Part shown: positions 16,082 through 26,061 of the stretch, one piece after another | How the letters are laid out: the number at the start of each line of letters is the position of its first letter | How positions within the stretch are numbered: position 1 is the first letter of the stretch | From: Actinoplanes sp. DH11 | GTDB taxonomy: Bacteria; Actinomycetota; Actinomycetes; Mycobacteriales; Micromonosporaceae | Length of the DNA stretch: 64,000 bases | Direction: 5' to 3' | Assembly: GCF_020873875.1 (NCBI RefSeq) | Contig: NZ_JAHWGU010000002.1 | Span: 248,001-312,000, forward strand | The notes under the pieces: generated by a model | The model's database searches: none | What the model was told of the DNA's origin: nothing | What the model saw: only the letters and a program-made list of their open reading frames with translations | Translations under genes and position numbers: made by a program

Positions 16082-17761
16082 ATGCGTGCACCAGGGAGGC
16101 CGGCGTTCCGGTTCCGGGCGGTCATCGCCGCCGGGGTCGTCGCGGCGATGACGATCGGCGCGGCCGGCTGCGCGGAGAGCGACCGCGGCACCGGTGACGA
16201 CGAGGGCAACGCCGCCGGCGGCACCTTCGTCTTCGCGGGCGCCGGTGACCCGAAGAACTTCGACCCGATCTTCAACGACGACGGGGAGTCGTTCCGGCCG
16301 ATCCGGCAGATGTACGACACGCTCGTCACCCACAAGCCCGGCACCGCCGAGCTGGAAGGTGGACTGGCGGAGAGCTGGACGAACGATCCGACCGGCAAGG
16401 TGTGGACGTTCAAGTTGCGCCAGGGCGTCAAGTTCCACGACGGCACCGCGCTGGACGCCGCGGCCGTCTGCGCGAACTTCGACCGCTGGTACAACATGAA
16501 GGGCGAGGCCGCCCAGTCCCAGATGATCTACTACGCCGACGTCTTCGGCGGGTTCGCCGGCAGCCCGGACGCCGTCTACGACAACTGCAAGGCCCAGGAC
16601 GCCTCCACCGCGGTCCTGACGCTGAAGAAGTACAAGGGCGCCTTCCCGGGCGCGTTCGCGCTCACCGCGTTCTCCATCGCGAGCCCGGCCGCGATGAAGC
16701 AGTACGACGCCGACACGGTGACGCAGAACGGCGACTCCTTCTCGTACAGCGCGTTCGCCAACGAGCACCCGACCGGCACCGGCCCGTTCACGTTCGGCGG
16801 CTGGAACAAGGCGACCGGCGAGATCACGCTGGCCAAGAACCCCGACTACTGGGACGAGAAGGCCAAGGTCGACAAGGTGATCATCAAGGTCATCAAGGAC
16901 GAGAACACCCGGAAGCAGGAGCTGCGCGCCGGCACGGTGCAGGCGATCGACTTCCCCGCGCCGGCGGACCGCAAGGCCCTCGCCGACGAGGGCTACGCGG
17001 TCCTCGAACGGCCCGCCTTCAACATCCTCTACCTGGGCATCAACCAGAAGAACAACCCGAAGCTGAAGGACCTGCGGGTGCGGCAGGCGATCGCGTACGC
17101 GCTGAACCGTCCCCAGCTGGTGCAGACCAAGGGCCCGGGCGGCTCCGTGGTGGCCGACCAGTTCCTGCCGGAGACGGTGCTCGGTTATGCGCCGGACGTG
17201 CAGAAGTACGAGTACAGCGTGGACAAGGCCAAGCAGCTGCTGTCCGAGGCCGGCGCGACCGGGCTGACGCTCAACTTCTACTACCCGACCGAGGTGTCCC
17301 GGCCGTACATGCCGAACCCGCAGGAGATCTTCACCGTGCTGGCGAACGACCTCCAGGCCGCCGGCATCAAGGTCACCGGGGTGCCCCGGCCGTGGAACGG
17401 CGGCTTCAAGGACGACGTGCAGCAGTTCGGCAAGCAGGACCTGCACATCCTGGGGTGGACCGGCGACTACAACGACCCGGGCAACTTCGTCGGCACGTTC
17501 TTCGGCCGGCCCAAGGTCGAGTTCGGCGCCGACGCGATGACCGAGATGTTCGACGCCATCGGCAAGGCCGACGCGACGGTCGAGCCGGAGGCCAAGCGTA
17601 CGGCGTTCGAGCAGGTCAACCGCGACCTCGCCGCCAAGTGGCTGCCGGCCGTGCCGATCTGGCACGCCCCGCCGGCCATCGTCACCACGAAGAACGTCCA
17701 GGGTCTGGTGCCGAGCCCGCTCACCGCCGAGGAATTCGACACCGTCTCGCTCACCAAGTAG
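16082..17761 (+). CDS. ABC transporter substrate-binding lipoprotein (peptide/nickel family 5)
   Basis: A 559-residue solute-binding protein of the dipeptide/oligopeptide type. The N-terminus has a basic head, a hydrophobic segment and a lipobox ending GAAGC, so the mature protein is lipid-anchored outside the membrane. Family landmarks: FDPIFNDDGESFRPIRQMYDTLV, FKLRQGVKFHDGTALDAAAV, GTGPFTFGGWNKATGEITL, and LGINQKNNPKLKDLRVRQAI. It is the first gene of a five-gene import operon. The ATG at 16082 is used; a GTG at 16073 is also possible. A hairpin after the stop probably lets this gene be expressed above the permeases. The substrate is a peptide or similar small molecule; it cannot be narrowed. 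Confidence 0.92.
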   Translation: MRAPGRPAFRFRAVIAAGVVAAMTIGAAGCAESDRGTGDDEGNAAGGTFVFAGAGDPKNFDPIFNDDGESFRPIRQMYDTLVTHKPGTAELEGGLAESWTNDPTGKVWTFKLRQGVKFHDGTALDAAAVCANFDRWYNMKGEAAQSQMIYYADVFGGFAGSPDAVYDNCKAQDASTAVLTLKKYKGAFPGAFALTAFSIASPAAMKQYDADTVTQNGDSFSYSAFANEHPTGTGPFTFGGWNKATGEITLAKNPDYWDEKAKVDKVIIKVIKDENTRKQELRAGTVQAIDFPAPADRKALADEGYAVLERPAFNILYLGINQKNNPKLKDLRVRQAIAYALNRPQLVQTKGPGGSVVADQFLPETVLGYAPDVQKYEYSVDKAKQLLSEAGATGLTLNFYYPTEVSRPYMPNPQEIFTVLANDLQAAGIKVTGVPRPWNGGFKDDVQQFGKQDLHILGWTGDYNDPGNFVGTFFGRPKVEFGADAMTEMFDAIGKADATVEPEAKRTAFEQVNRDLAAKWLPAVPIWHAPPAIVTTKNVQGLVPSPLTAEEFDTVSLTK

Positions 17762-17772
17762 GCAACCGCCGC

Positions 17773-17805
17773 AGCCCGGCCGGGGACGACCTCCCCGGCC
17801 GGGCT
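17773..17805 (+). terminator. Intra-operon hairpin after the binding-protein gene
   Basis: A perfect 14-base stem (17773-17786, AGCCCGGCCGGGGA, with 17792-17805) and a 5-base loop. Its place between the binding-protein gene and the first permease suggests partial termination or 3'-end mRNA protection, giving more binding protein than permease. Confidence 0.8.
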
Positions 17806-17837
17806 GTCCGGCGCGGATCCACCAAAGGAAAAACCGC

Positions 17838-18845
17838 ATGGTGAGAGTCGTCTCGCGGCGCCTGGTCCAGCTGGGCGTCACCCTGATCGCCCTGATGACC
17901 CTGGTCTTCTTCTGGCTGCGCAGCCTGCCCGGCGGACCCGTCGACGCGTTGCTCGGCGAACGCGCGACACCGCAGACCCGTGAACTGCTGATCCAGGCCC
18001 TCGGCTACGACCAGCCGATCTGGGTCCAGTACGGCCGGTTCCTGAAGAACGTGGTGACCGGCAACTTCGGCAACTCGATCCGGACCGGCGAGCCGGTGAC
18101 CGACGTGATCAGCCGGGCCTTCCCGGCCACCGTCGAACTGGCCGTCGCGGCGATCATCATCGCCGTCGGCCTCGGCATCCCGCTGGGGTACCTCGCGGCC
18201 CGGCACCGCGGCCGGCTGCTCGACAACGCGACGATCATCGTCACGCTGATCGGCATCTCGATCCCGATCTTCTTCCTGGGGTATCTGCTCAAGGACTGGC
18301 TGACCCAGGACATCCACTTCTTCCCGCCGTCCGGGCGGATCAGCACCGGCACGGACAACACCGACGTGACCGGCTTCTTCGTGCTCGACGGGTTGCTGAC
18401 CCGCGAGTTCGACGCCTCCGCCGACGCGCTCTGGCACCTGGTGCTGCCCGCCGTCACGCTCGCCACGATCCCGCTGGCGATCATCGTGCGGATCACCCGG
18501 GCCAGCGTGCTGGACGTGCTCGACGAGGACTACGTCCGTACCGCCGACGCCAAGGGCCTGCGGGACGCCACCATCCGCAAGCGGCACGTGCTGCGCAACG
18601 CGATGCTGCCGGTGGTCACCACCGTCGGCCTGCAGACCGGCGCGCTGCTGGCCGGGGCGGTGCTGACCGAGAAGGTCTACAACTGGGGTGGCCTCGGCAC
18701 CCTGATCACCGACTCGATAAGCGGGGGCCGCGACTACCCGGTGCTCCAGGCGCTGATCCTGCTCGCCGCGGTCGTCTTCATCGTGGTCAACCTGCTGGTC
18801 GACCTCTCGTACGCGGTCATCGACCCGAGGGTGCGTGTGCAGTGA
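17838..18845 (+). CDS. ABC transporter permease (DppB-like)
   Basis: A 335-residue inner-membrane permease of the binding-protein-dependent transport family. An N-terminal helix is followed by LPGGPVDALLG, typical of DppB/OppB; five further helices follow, with the EAA-loop segment DEDYVRTADAKGLRDATIRK near residues 230-250 that docks the ATPase. AAAGGA lies a good distance upstream of the ATG. It ends in a GTGA overlap with the second permease. Together they form the membrane channel. Confidence 0.92.
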   Translation: MVRVVSRRLVQLGVTLIALMTLVFFWLRSLPGGPVDALLGERATPQTRELLIQALGYDQPIWVQYGRFLKNVVTGNFGNSIRTGEPVTDVISRAFPATVELAVAAIIIAVGLGIPLGYLAARHRGRLLDNATIIVTLIGISIPIFFLGYLLKDWLTQDIHFFPPSGRISTGTDNTDVTGFFVLDGLLTREFDASADALWHLVLPAVTLATIPLAIIVRITRASVLDVLDEDYVRTADAKGLRDATIRKRHVLRNAMLPVVTTVGLQTGALLAGAVLTEKVYNWGGLGTLITDSISGGRDYPVLQALILLAAVVFIVVNLLVDLSYAVIDPRVRVQ

Positions 18846-19797
18846 GCGGATCCGGTGGCATCGCCACGCTCGGCGACCACAAGCGCCGCCGCATCGACGA
18901 GCTGGCCGCACGCACCGCCGAGGCGGGCGGGGTCAGCCTGATCCGCGACGCCGGCCGCCGGCTGCTGCGCAACCCCGCCGCGATCGTGGGCGCGACGATC
19001 ATCCTGCTGTTCCTGGTCGTCGCGATCTTCGCGCCGCTGGTGGCGCCGCACGACCCGGTGCAGCGGTTCCCGGAGCTGACCAAGGACCTGACCGTCGACT
19101 CGATGCCCGGGCCGACCGCCGGGCACCCGCTCGGCAGTGACCCGCTGGGCCGCGACTTCGCGTCCCGGATGATCTACGGCGCCCGGCAGACCCTCTTCGT
19201 CGGCGTCCTGGCCACCCTCATCGGGCTGCTGTTCGGTGTGCTGCTCGGCGCGATCGCCGGCGCCGTCGGCGGCTGGGTGGACGTGCTGATCATGCGGATT
19301 ACCGACGTGATGCTGGCCCTGCCCAGCCTGCTGCTGGCGATCACGCTCGTCGCCCTGGCCAGCGAGTCCACCCAGTGGACGGTGATCGTCGCGGTCGCGG
19401 TCGTGAACGTGCCGATCTTCGCCCGGCTGCTGCGCGGGTCGATGCTGGCGCAGCGGGAGAGCGATCATGTGCTGGCGGCCCGCGCGCTCGGCGTCAAACA
19501 GGGCGACATCGTGCGGCGGCACATGCTGCCGAACTCGCTCACCGCCGTCATCGTGCAGGCCACCCTGACGTTCGCGGTGGCGATCCTGGACGCGGCCGCG
19601 CTGTCGTTCCTGGGCCTCGGCGACCCGGACATCAACCGGGCCGAGTGGGGCCTGATGCTCGGCGTGGACGGCGTCCGCTACCTCGAGGTCCGCCCGGAAC
19701 TGGCCTACTACCCGGCGCTGGCGATCATCGTGGTGGCCCTCGGCTTCACCCTGCTCGGCGAAAGCATGCGCGAGGCGCTCGACCCGAAGAACCGGCG

Positions 19798-19801
<4 letters not shown>
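18842..19801 (+). CDS. ABC transporter permease (DppC-like)
   Basis: A 319-residue permease. A cytoplasmic N-terminal tail of about 45 residues precedes the first helix (AAIVGATIILLFLVVAIFAPLV), followed by the DppC signature HPLGSDPLGRDFASRMIYGARQ. The ATPase-contacting loop is ESDHVLAARALGVKQGDIVRRH. The GTG start overlaps the preceding stop (GTGA). It pairs with the DppB-like subunit. Confidence 0.92.
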
Positions 19802-20786
<985 letters not shown>

Positions 20787-20790
<4 letters not shown>

Positions 20791-21893
20791 GCGAGGCGCT
20801 GGTGGAGATCGAGGATCTGAAGGTCCACTTCCCGATCAAAAGCGGACTTCTCTTCGACCGTACGGTCGGACACGTCTACGCCGTCGACGGGGTGTCCCTG
20901 CGGATCCGGCGCGGCGAGACCTACGGCCTGGTCGGCGAGTCCGGGTGCGGCAAGTCGACGCTCGGCCGCGGCCTGCTGCGGCTGGTCGAACCGACGAGCG
21001 GCCGGATCACGTTCGACGGCACCGACGTCCGCTCGCTCAAGGGTGAGCAGATGCGGCGCTTCCGCCGGCGCATCCAGATGGTGTTCCAGGACCCATTGGC
21101 CAGCCTCGACCCCCGGCAGTCGGTGGAGTCCCTGCTGGTCGAGGGGCTCAAGGCGCACGGCCTGCACCGGGACAAGGCGGCGGTACGCGACCGGCTGCGC
21201 TCCACCCTCGACTCGGTGGGCCTGCCGGCGTCGGTGCTGAACAAGTACCCGCACGAGTTCTCCGGTGGGCAGCGGCAGCGCATCGGCATCGCCCGGGCCC
21301 TGGTCCTCGGGCCCGAGCTGATCGTGGCCGACGAGCCGGTGTCCGCGCTCGACGTGTCGATCCAGGCGCAGGTGGTGAACCTGCTCGGCGACCTGCAGGA
21401 CTCTCTGGGGCTGACCTACCTGGTGATCGCGCACGACCTCGCGGTGGTCCGGCACATCTCCGACACCATCGGCGTGATGTACCTGGGTTCGCTGGTCGAG
21501 GAGGCCGACGGCGACCAGTTGTACGAGCGCCCGCTGCACCCGTACACCAGGGCGCTGCTCTCCGCCGTGCCCATCCCCGACCCGTACGTGGAGGATCGCC
21601 GCGAGCGGATCCTGCTCGCCGGTGACCTGCCGTCCCCGGCCGCACCGCCGAGCGGCTGCCGGTTCCGCACGCGGTGCCCCTGGTCGCAGGACCGCTGCGC
21701 CAGGGAACGGCCGGAGCTGCGCGTCTTCGACGACTCGGGGCAGCGGGTGGCCTGCCATTTCGCCGAGGAGATCCGCAGCGGGGCCCTGCGGATGCACGAG
21801 GTGCGCGCGGAACTCGTCCGCCCGGACGCGGACTCGCCGCCCGACGTGGGCGCCGGCCTGATTCAGACCCGGCCGGACCTGCCCGCACCGTGA
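20787..21893 (+). CDS. ABC transporter ATP-binding protein (DppF-like)
   Basis: A 368-residue ATPase with Walker [11 protein letters not shown]-loop [16 protein letters not shown], signature [15 protein letters not shown], Walker B LIVADEP and switch His IAHDLAVV. A Cys-containing C-terminal tail ([17 protein letters not shown]) follows. The GTG start overlaps the DppD-like stop, with GGAGG just upstream. A C-terminal extension of about 30 residues rich in Asp, Pro and Arg is unusual. It is the last gene of the importer operon; a perfect hairpin follows 40 bases later. Confidence 0.92.
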
Positions 21894-21932
21894 CCGCACT
21901 CCCCTAAGTGGACGGCTCAGGGTTTTCCGGGG

Positions 21933-21960
21933 GCCGTGACCCGGATGCCCGGGTCACGGC
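21933..21960 (+). terminator. Hairpin between importer operon and serine hydrolase gene
   Basis: GCCGTGACCCGG (21933-21944) and its perfect complement (21949-21960) flank a 4-base loop. It ends the importer operon; being only 20 bases before the next start codon, it could also sit in that gene's 5' leader. Confidence 0.7.
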
Positions 21961-21980
21961 GCCTGGGCAGGCTGACCGTC

Positions 21981-23189
21981 ATGAAGATCGATAGAACGCG
22001 TCTGGCCGCCGTCTCGCTCGCCTCGGCCCTCGCCGCGGGCATCGCCGGGACCGCGTCGGTGACCCCGGCGGCCGGCTCACCGGTTCCGGCCGCCGACTCA
22101 TCGGCGTCCGCCGCCGGCTCGGGACGGCACCTCACGGCCTGTTCCGGCGACGGGCTCGACGCGAGCGGGATGCACGCGGCGATGTCCGGGCTGCCCAGCG
22201 CCGCGGCGACGAGCGCGCAGGTGCGGGTCACCACGGCGGCGGGCTGCTGGACGGGCGCGACGGGTGTCGGCAACCTGCGCACCGGGGCGCCGGTGCCGGC
22301 GAACGCACGGTTCCGGATCGGCAGCGTCACGAAGGTCTTCACCGCCACGATCGTCCTGCAGCTCGCGGCGGAGCGCCGGCTGAGCCTGGACGACACGGTC
22401 CAGCGGCACCTGCCCGGCCTGCTCCCCGCGGACTACCCCGACGTGACCGTCCGGCAGCTGCTGAACCACACCAACGGCCTGCCCGGCCCCACCCTGCCGG
22501 ACGACCTCGCCTGGGCGCTGGCCCACCGGTACGACGTCTGGACGCCGGAGCGGATCGTCCGGCTGGCGGTGCGCAACCCGCACCTGTTCGAGCCGGGCAC
22601 GAAGCAGCACTACGCGAACATGGGGTACATCGTCGCCGGAATGCTGATCGAGAAGGTCACCGGGCACTCGTACGCCCAGCAGCTGCGCCAGCGGATCACC
22701 GGGCCGCTGCGGCTGCGCGACACGTACGCCCCCGGCACCGACCCGGCCATCCGCGGGCCGCACGCGCGGGGCTACCAGGCGGTGACCCGCGACGGGGTGA
22801 CGACGCTGACGGACGTGACGAGGTGGAGCCAGACGTTCACCCCGGCCGCCGGCGACCTGATCTCCACGCTGGCCGACCTGGACGCGTTCACCGCCGCCCT
22901 GTTCGCCGGCCGGCTGCTGCCGGCGGCGCAGCTGGACGAGATGTTCACCCTGCCCGCCGTGCGCGAGGGCGAGGCCACCCACAGCGCCGGCCTGGAGGCG
23001 ACCACGCTGCCCACCGGCGAGGTGTTCTGGGGCAAGTCCGGTGCCCGGTACGGCTACTCCAGCGCCATCGGCGGCAGCCGTGACGGCAGCTTCCGCCTCG
23101 TCTACTCGGTGACCTCCACGGACGCCAAGGGCACGGGTCAGATGACCACCGCCGAGGGCATCATCTACGCCGCCCTGGGCATGCGCTGA
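21981..23189 (+). CDS. Secreted serine hydrolase, beta-lactamase/D-Ala-D-Ala carboxypeptidase fold
   Basis: A 402-residue exported protein of the class C beta-lactamase/PBP4* superfamily. After a signal peptide (residues 1-33) and a low-complexity Ala/Ser/Pro stretch, the catalytic motifs are SVTK (Ser-x-x-Lys) near residue 115, YAN (Tyr-x-Asn) near residue 213, and a KSG triad-like motif in FWGKSGARYGYS near residue 353. Members are carboxypeptidases, esterases or D-aminopeptidases; which one cannot be read. It follows a peptide importer, so release of peptides for uptake is a plausible but unproven link. ATG 21981 is chosen because the signal peptide begins there. Confidence 0.85.
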   Translation: MKIDRTRLAAVSLASALAAGIAGTASVTPAAGSPVPAADSSASAAGSGRHLTACSGDGLDASGMHAAMSGLPSAAATSAQVRVTTAAGCWTGATGVGNLRTGAPVPANARFRIGSVTKVFTATIVLQLAAERRLSLDDTVQRHLPGLLPADYPDVTVRQLLNHTNGLPGPTLPDDLAWALAHRYDVWTPERIVRLAVRNPHLFEPGTKQHYANMGYIVAGMLIEKVTGHSYAQQLRQRITGPLRLRDTYAPGTDPAIRGPHARGYQAVTRDGVTTLTDVTRWSQTFTPAAGDLISTLADLDAFTAALFAGRLLPAAQLDEMFTLPAVREGEATHSAGLEATTLPTGEVFWGKSGARYGYSSAIGGSRDGSFRLVYSVTSTDAKGTGQMTTAEGIIYAALGMR

Positions 23190-23197
23190 CACCTTGA

Positions 23198-23217
23198 CGA
23201 GGGGTGTCCACCCCTCG
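23198..23217 (+). terminator. Short GC-rich hairpin after the serine hydrolase gene
   Basis: CGAGGGGTG (23198-23206) and CACCCCTCG (23209-23217) form a perfect 9-base dyad with a 2-base centre. It may be a terminator or an operator for the MFS gene 65 bases downstream. Confidence 0.55.
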
Positions 23218-23281
23218 ACCATATCGACAATGAACTATCGCTCTGCCGGGCACCTCGCCGCGGCGCCGGTCGCCTGATCGC

Positions 23282-24472
23282 ATGCGCGCCTACCGCGACC
23301 TGTTCGCCGTCCCCGAGGTGCCCCGGCTGATCCTCGCCGTCGTCACGACCCGGCTGGCCCCGCCGATGCTGACGCTCACGCTGCTGCTCGCCGTGGTCGA
23401 GGCCGGTGGGTCGTACGCGTCCGCCGGTCTCGCCCTGACCGGGTACGCGGTGGCCGTCGCCGTGTGCGTGCCGGTGAGCGCCCGGCTGATCGACCGCTTC
23501 CCCGCCCACCGGATGCTGCTCGGTCTGCTGGCGGCGAACCTGACCGGGTACGCCGTGCTGGCCGCCGCACTGCTCACCGACCGGCCAGCCGGGGTGCTTA
23601 TCGCCTGCGCGGCAGCCCTGGGCGTGACCGCGCCGCCGTGCGGGCCGGTGGCCCGGGCCACCTGGCCGTCGCTGGTCGGCCCGGAGCGGCTGCCGACCGC
23701 GTTCGCGCTGGACAGCGCACTGAACGAGGCGATGTACGTCGGCGGCCCCGCCCTGGTGTCCGCGCTGCTGCTGGTCACCCGCCCGATCGTGGTGCTGGGC
23801 GTGGTCGCGGCGATCCTGACGACCGGCGTCCTGCTGCTCGTCGCCACGCCGAGCCTGCGGCGGCGCCCACCGGCCCGGACCGGACCGCACCGCGACTACC
23901 TGGGTCCGCTGGCGACCGGTCAGGTCCGGTTGATCCTCGCCGTCATCACGCTGAGCGCCTTCACGTTCGGTGCGGTGATGGTCGGCGGTCCGGCCGCCGC
24001 CACCGGGGCCGGCCACCGGGACGCGGCGGGTCTGCTGGTGGCGGCGATCTGCGTGGGTTCGGTGGGCAGCGCCCTGGTCTACGGCAGCCGGCGCCGCCGC
24101 GGCACGCCGGGCCCGCAGCTGGCGCTGACCCACGTGGCGGTGGCGCTGGTGCTCGTCGCGGCCGGCTGGGCGCCGACGCTTGTGGCGCTCGCCGTCCTGC
24201 TGCTCCTGGCGGGGGCGGTGACCGGTCCGCAGGACACGCTGATGCAGGTGGTGCTCGGGGAGGCGGCTCCGGATCGGTTCCGGATCGAGGCGTACGCCTG
24301 GATGGGCGCGTCCACGTGGGCCGGTTACGCACTGGGTTCGGCCGCGGCCGGCCAGTTGATCGACATGTCCGGCGAGCCGGGGGCCGCGTTCGTGGCGGCG
24401 GCCGGGGTGGCGCTGCTGGCGGTGCCGCTGTCGCTGCTGGTGCGACCGGCCCGGCAACCGGCGCCACATTAA
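23282..24472 (+). CDS. MFS transporter
   Basis: A 396-residue protein with about 12 hydrophobic helices and the short loop 2-3 motif typical of the major facilitator superfamily (SARLIDRFPAHRML). The central loop is basic (RRRPPARTGPHRDY) and separates two six-helix halves. It has the look of a drug/metabolite exporter of the YfcJ/arabinose-efflux type. The ATG at 23282 is well placed before the first helix. The substrate is unknown. Confidence 0.85.
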   Translation: MRAYRDLFAVPEVPRLILAVVTTRLAPPMLTLTLLLAVVEAGGSYASAGLALTGYAVAVAVCVPVSARLIDRFPAHRMLLGLLAANLTGYAVLAAALLTDRPAGVLIACAAALGVTAPPCGPVARATWPSLVGPERLPTAFALDSALNEAMYVGGPALVSALLLVTRPIVVLGVVAAILTTGVLLLVATPSLRRRPPARTGPHRDYLGPLATGQVRLILAVITLSAFTFGAVMVGGPAAATGAGHRDAAGLLVAAICVGSVGSALVYGSRRRRGTPGPQLALTHVAVALVLVAAGWAPTLVALAVLLLLAGAVTGPQDTLMQVVLGEAAPDRFRIEAYAWMGASTWAGYALGSAAAGQLIDMSGEPGAAFVAAAGVALLAVPLSLLVRPARQPAPH

Positions 24473-24516
24473 TCGACATCAGTTGATATCAGGGCGGATC
24501 GGTGTGATGCTGTCTC

Positions 24517-24530
24517 CGGGAGCGCTCCCA
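24517..24530 (+). promoter_or_regulatory. CebR-like operator (CGGGAGCGCTCCCA)
   Basis: Matches 13 of 14 bases of the Streptomyces CebR box TGGGAGCGCTCCCA and contains the full 12-base palindrome GGGAGCGCTCCC. It lies 45 bases upstream of the LPMO start. CebR releases such sites when cellobiose or cellotriose is present. Confidence 0.75.
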
Positions 24531-24574
24531 AATCCCCGGAACATCCCCAAGCGCCGAAGAACGGAGGACACACC

Positions 24575-25231
24575 GTGCCCCCACACGCGTCCGATCGATC
24601 CCGCCGGCCCGCCCGGGTCGTGTTCGTGGTGCTCGCCACGATGCTCGCCCTGCTGCCTTTCAGCGGAGCGGCCCAGGCACACGGCACCATCGTCAACCCG
24701 GCCTCCCGCGCCTACCAGTGCTGGCAGACCTGGGGCAGCCAGCACATGAACCCGGCCATGCAGCAGCAGGACCCGATGTGCTGGCAGGCGTTCCAGGCCA
24801 ACCCGGACACCATGTGGAACTGGATGAGCGCGCTGCGCGACGGCCTCGGCCGGCAGTACCAGGCCCGCACCCCGGACGGCCAGCTGTGCAGCAACGGGCT
24901 CACCCGTAACGACAGCCTCAACCAGCCCGGGGCCTGGAAGCGGACGAACCTGAGCCGCAACTTCACGGTCCAGCTGTACGACCAGGCAAGTCACGGCGCC
25001 GACTACTTCCGCGTCTACGTCAGCAAGCAGGGATTCGACCCGGCCACGCAGCGCCTCGGCTGGGGCAACCTCGACTTCCTCACGCAGACCGGCCGGTACG
25101 CGCCGGCGCAGAACATCTCGTTCGACATCTCCACCTCCGGATACACCGGGCACCACATTCTCTTCGTCATCTGGCAGGCCTCGCACCAGGACCAGGCCTA
25201 CATGTGGTGCAGCGACGTGAACTTCGTCTGA
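24575..25231 (+). CDS. Lytic polysaccharide monooxygenase (AA10 family)
   Basis: A 218-residue secreted copper enzyme. The signal peptide ends in AQA, leaving His as first mature residue (HGTIVNPASRAYQCW); this N-terminal His plus the later His in QASHGADYF form the copper histidine brace. A Phe near the C-terminus (SDVNFV) occupies the usual axial place. No carbohydrate-binding module is attached. AA10 enzymes oxidatively cut chitin or cellulose. The GTG start has GGAGG 8 bases upstream. The CebR-like operator suggests control by cello-oligosaccharides and hence possibly cellulose activity, although the HGTIV..SR.YQC opening is shared with chitin-active members. Confidence 0.93.
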   Translation: MPPHASDRSRRPARVVFVVLATMLALLPFSGAAQAHGTIVNPASRAYQCWQTWGSQHMNPAMQQQDPMCWQAFQANPDTMWNWMSALRDGLGRQYQARTPDGQLCSNGLTRNDSLNQPGAWKRTNLSRNFTVQLYDQASHGADYFRVYVSKQGFDPATQRLGWGNLDFLTQTGRYAPAQNISFDISTSGYTGHHILFVIWQASHQDQAYMWCSDVNFV

Positions 25232-25244
25232 CCGGTTACCGACC

Positions 25245-25274
25245 GGCCCGGGACGCCGACCGGCGCCCCGGGCC
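25245..25274 (+). terminator. Hairpin terminator after the LPMO gene
   Basis: GGCCCGGG (25245-25252) pairs with CCCGGGCC (25267-25274); the 14-base interior also contains a small dyad. It lies 13 bases after the stop. Confidence 0.7.
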
Positions 25275-25303
25275 ACCCACCCTCGACGAGGTGCGATCAA
25301 ACC

Positions 25304-25936
25304 ATGCGAAAGCTTCCTTCGTGGTACCGCCCCCGCCACGGATGGGCGGCCGCGACCCTGCTGGCCGTCACCGCCGGCGCGGTCGCCCTGGCGGACCCGG
25401 AACCGCCGCGGGCCTCCCCCGCTGACCTGCAAGAACAGATCATGACCCGGATGCGTACGACCCTCGAGCTGGCCGATCCGGGACAGCACCAGCACGCCGG
25501 GCACGGCGCCCCCTCCGCCGCCGCCCCGGCAGCCCCCTCCGCTGCCGCCGCTTCTCCGGCCGCTTCTCCGGCCGCTTCTCCCGCCGCGCAGGCCGCGCCG
25601 GCGGTCGTCTGCGGCGTCCGGGTGTACGGCCACGAGCCCGCCGAGGCCACCACGCTCGCCGGTGTGCGTACCGTCTACGGCTTCCACCTCTGCGGCGTCG
25701 CCGAGCCGCAGCGCCCCTGGGACGTGGCGGTCAAACTCGCCGGCCCGGTCATCCTCGACATGTCCACCGACCCGATCGGCATCCAGGTCGTCGAGGCCAC
25801 CGCCGACGTGAAGTTCGCCGACCGGCTGCGCCAGATGTTCCCGCCGAAATACGCGGACCTGGCCGCCCGGGAAGCCCTCTCCGAAACGGAGATGGCCGAC
25901 CTGCGTCGTCGTTACGACGACGCGGCCGGCCTCTGA
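25304..25936 (+). CDS. Hypothetical exported or membrane-anchored protein
   Basis: A 210-residue protein: basic head, one hydrophobic helix (GWAAATLLAVTAGAVALA), a helical segment, then a His-containing patch (HQHAGHG) and a low-complexity Ala/Ser/Pro linker with repeated ASPAA units. The C-terminal 110 residues are a soluble domain with two Cys (VVCGVRV, FHLCGVA) that could form a disulfide. I do not recognise the family. It lies 70 bases after the LPMO gene beyond a terminator, so it is probably separately expressed. Confidence 0.68.
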   Translation: MRKLPSWYRPRHGWAAATLLAVTAGAVALADPEPPRASPADLQEQIMTRMRTTLELADPGQHQHAGHGAPSAAAPAAPSAAAASPAASPAASPAAQAAPAVVCGVRVYGHEPAEATTLAGVRTVYGFHLCGVAEPQRPWDVAVKLAGPVILDMSTDPIGIQVVEATADVKFADRLRQMFPPKYADLAAREALSETEMADLRRRYDDAAGL

Positions 25937-25939
25937 CCC

Positions 25940-26061
25940 CGCTCAGTCCTTGCTTCTCCCGACCCAGCCTGCGTTGCCCCGGCTCAGTCTTCGCTTGCCG
26001 ACTCAGCCTTTGCTGTCGCCGGCTCAGTCTTCGTTCTTGCCGGCTCAGTCTTCGTTCTTAC
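25940..26061. repeat. Six degenerate 19-21-bp tandem repeats
   Basis: Units of the form CGGCTCAGTCTTCGTTCTTGC begin near 25940, 25960, 25980, 25999, 26020 and 26041; the last two are almost identical, the earlier ones increasingly diverged. They fill the gap between two convergent genes, and the stop codon of the WD40 gene (26045-26047) lies inside the last unit. Confidence 0.8.

Noticed and set aside
15743..17881. Upstream extension of the LVIVD protein frame across the ABC binding-protein gene
   Set aside because: The extension is antisense to a clear binding-protein gene; the ATG at 15742 has a signal peptide, ribosome site and promoter.
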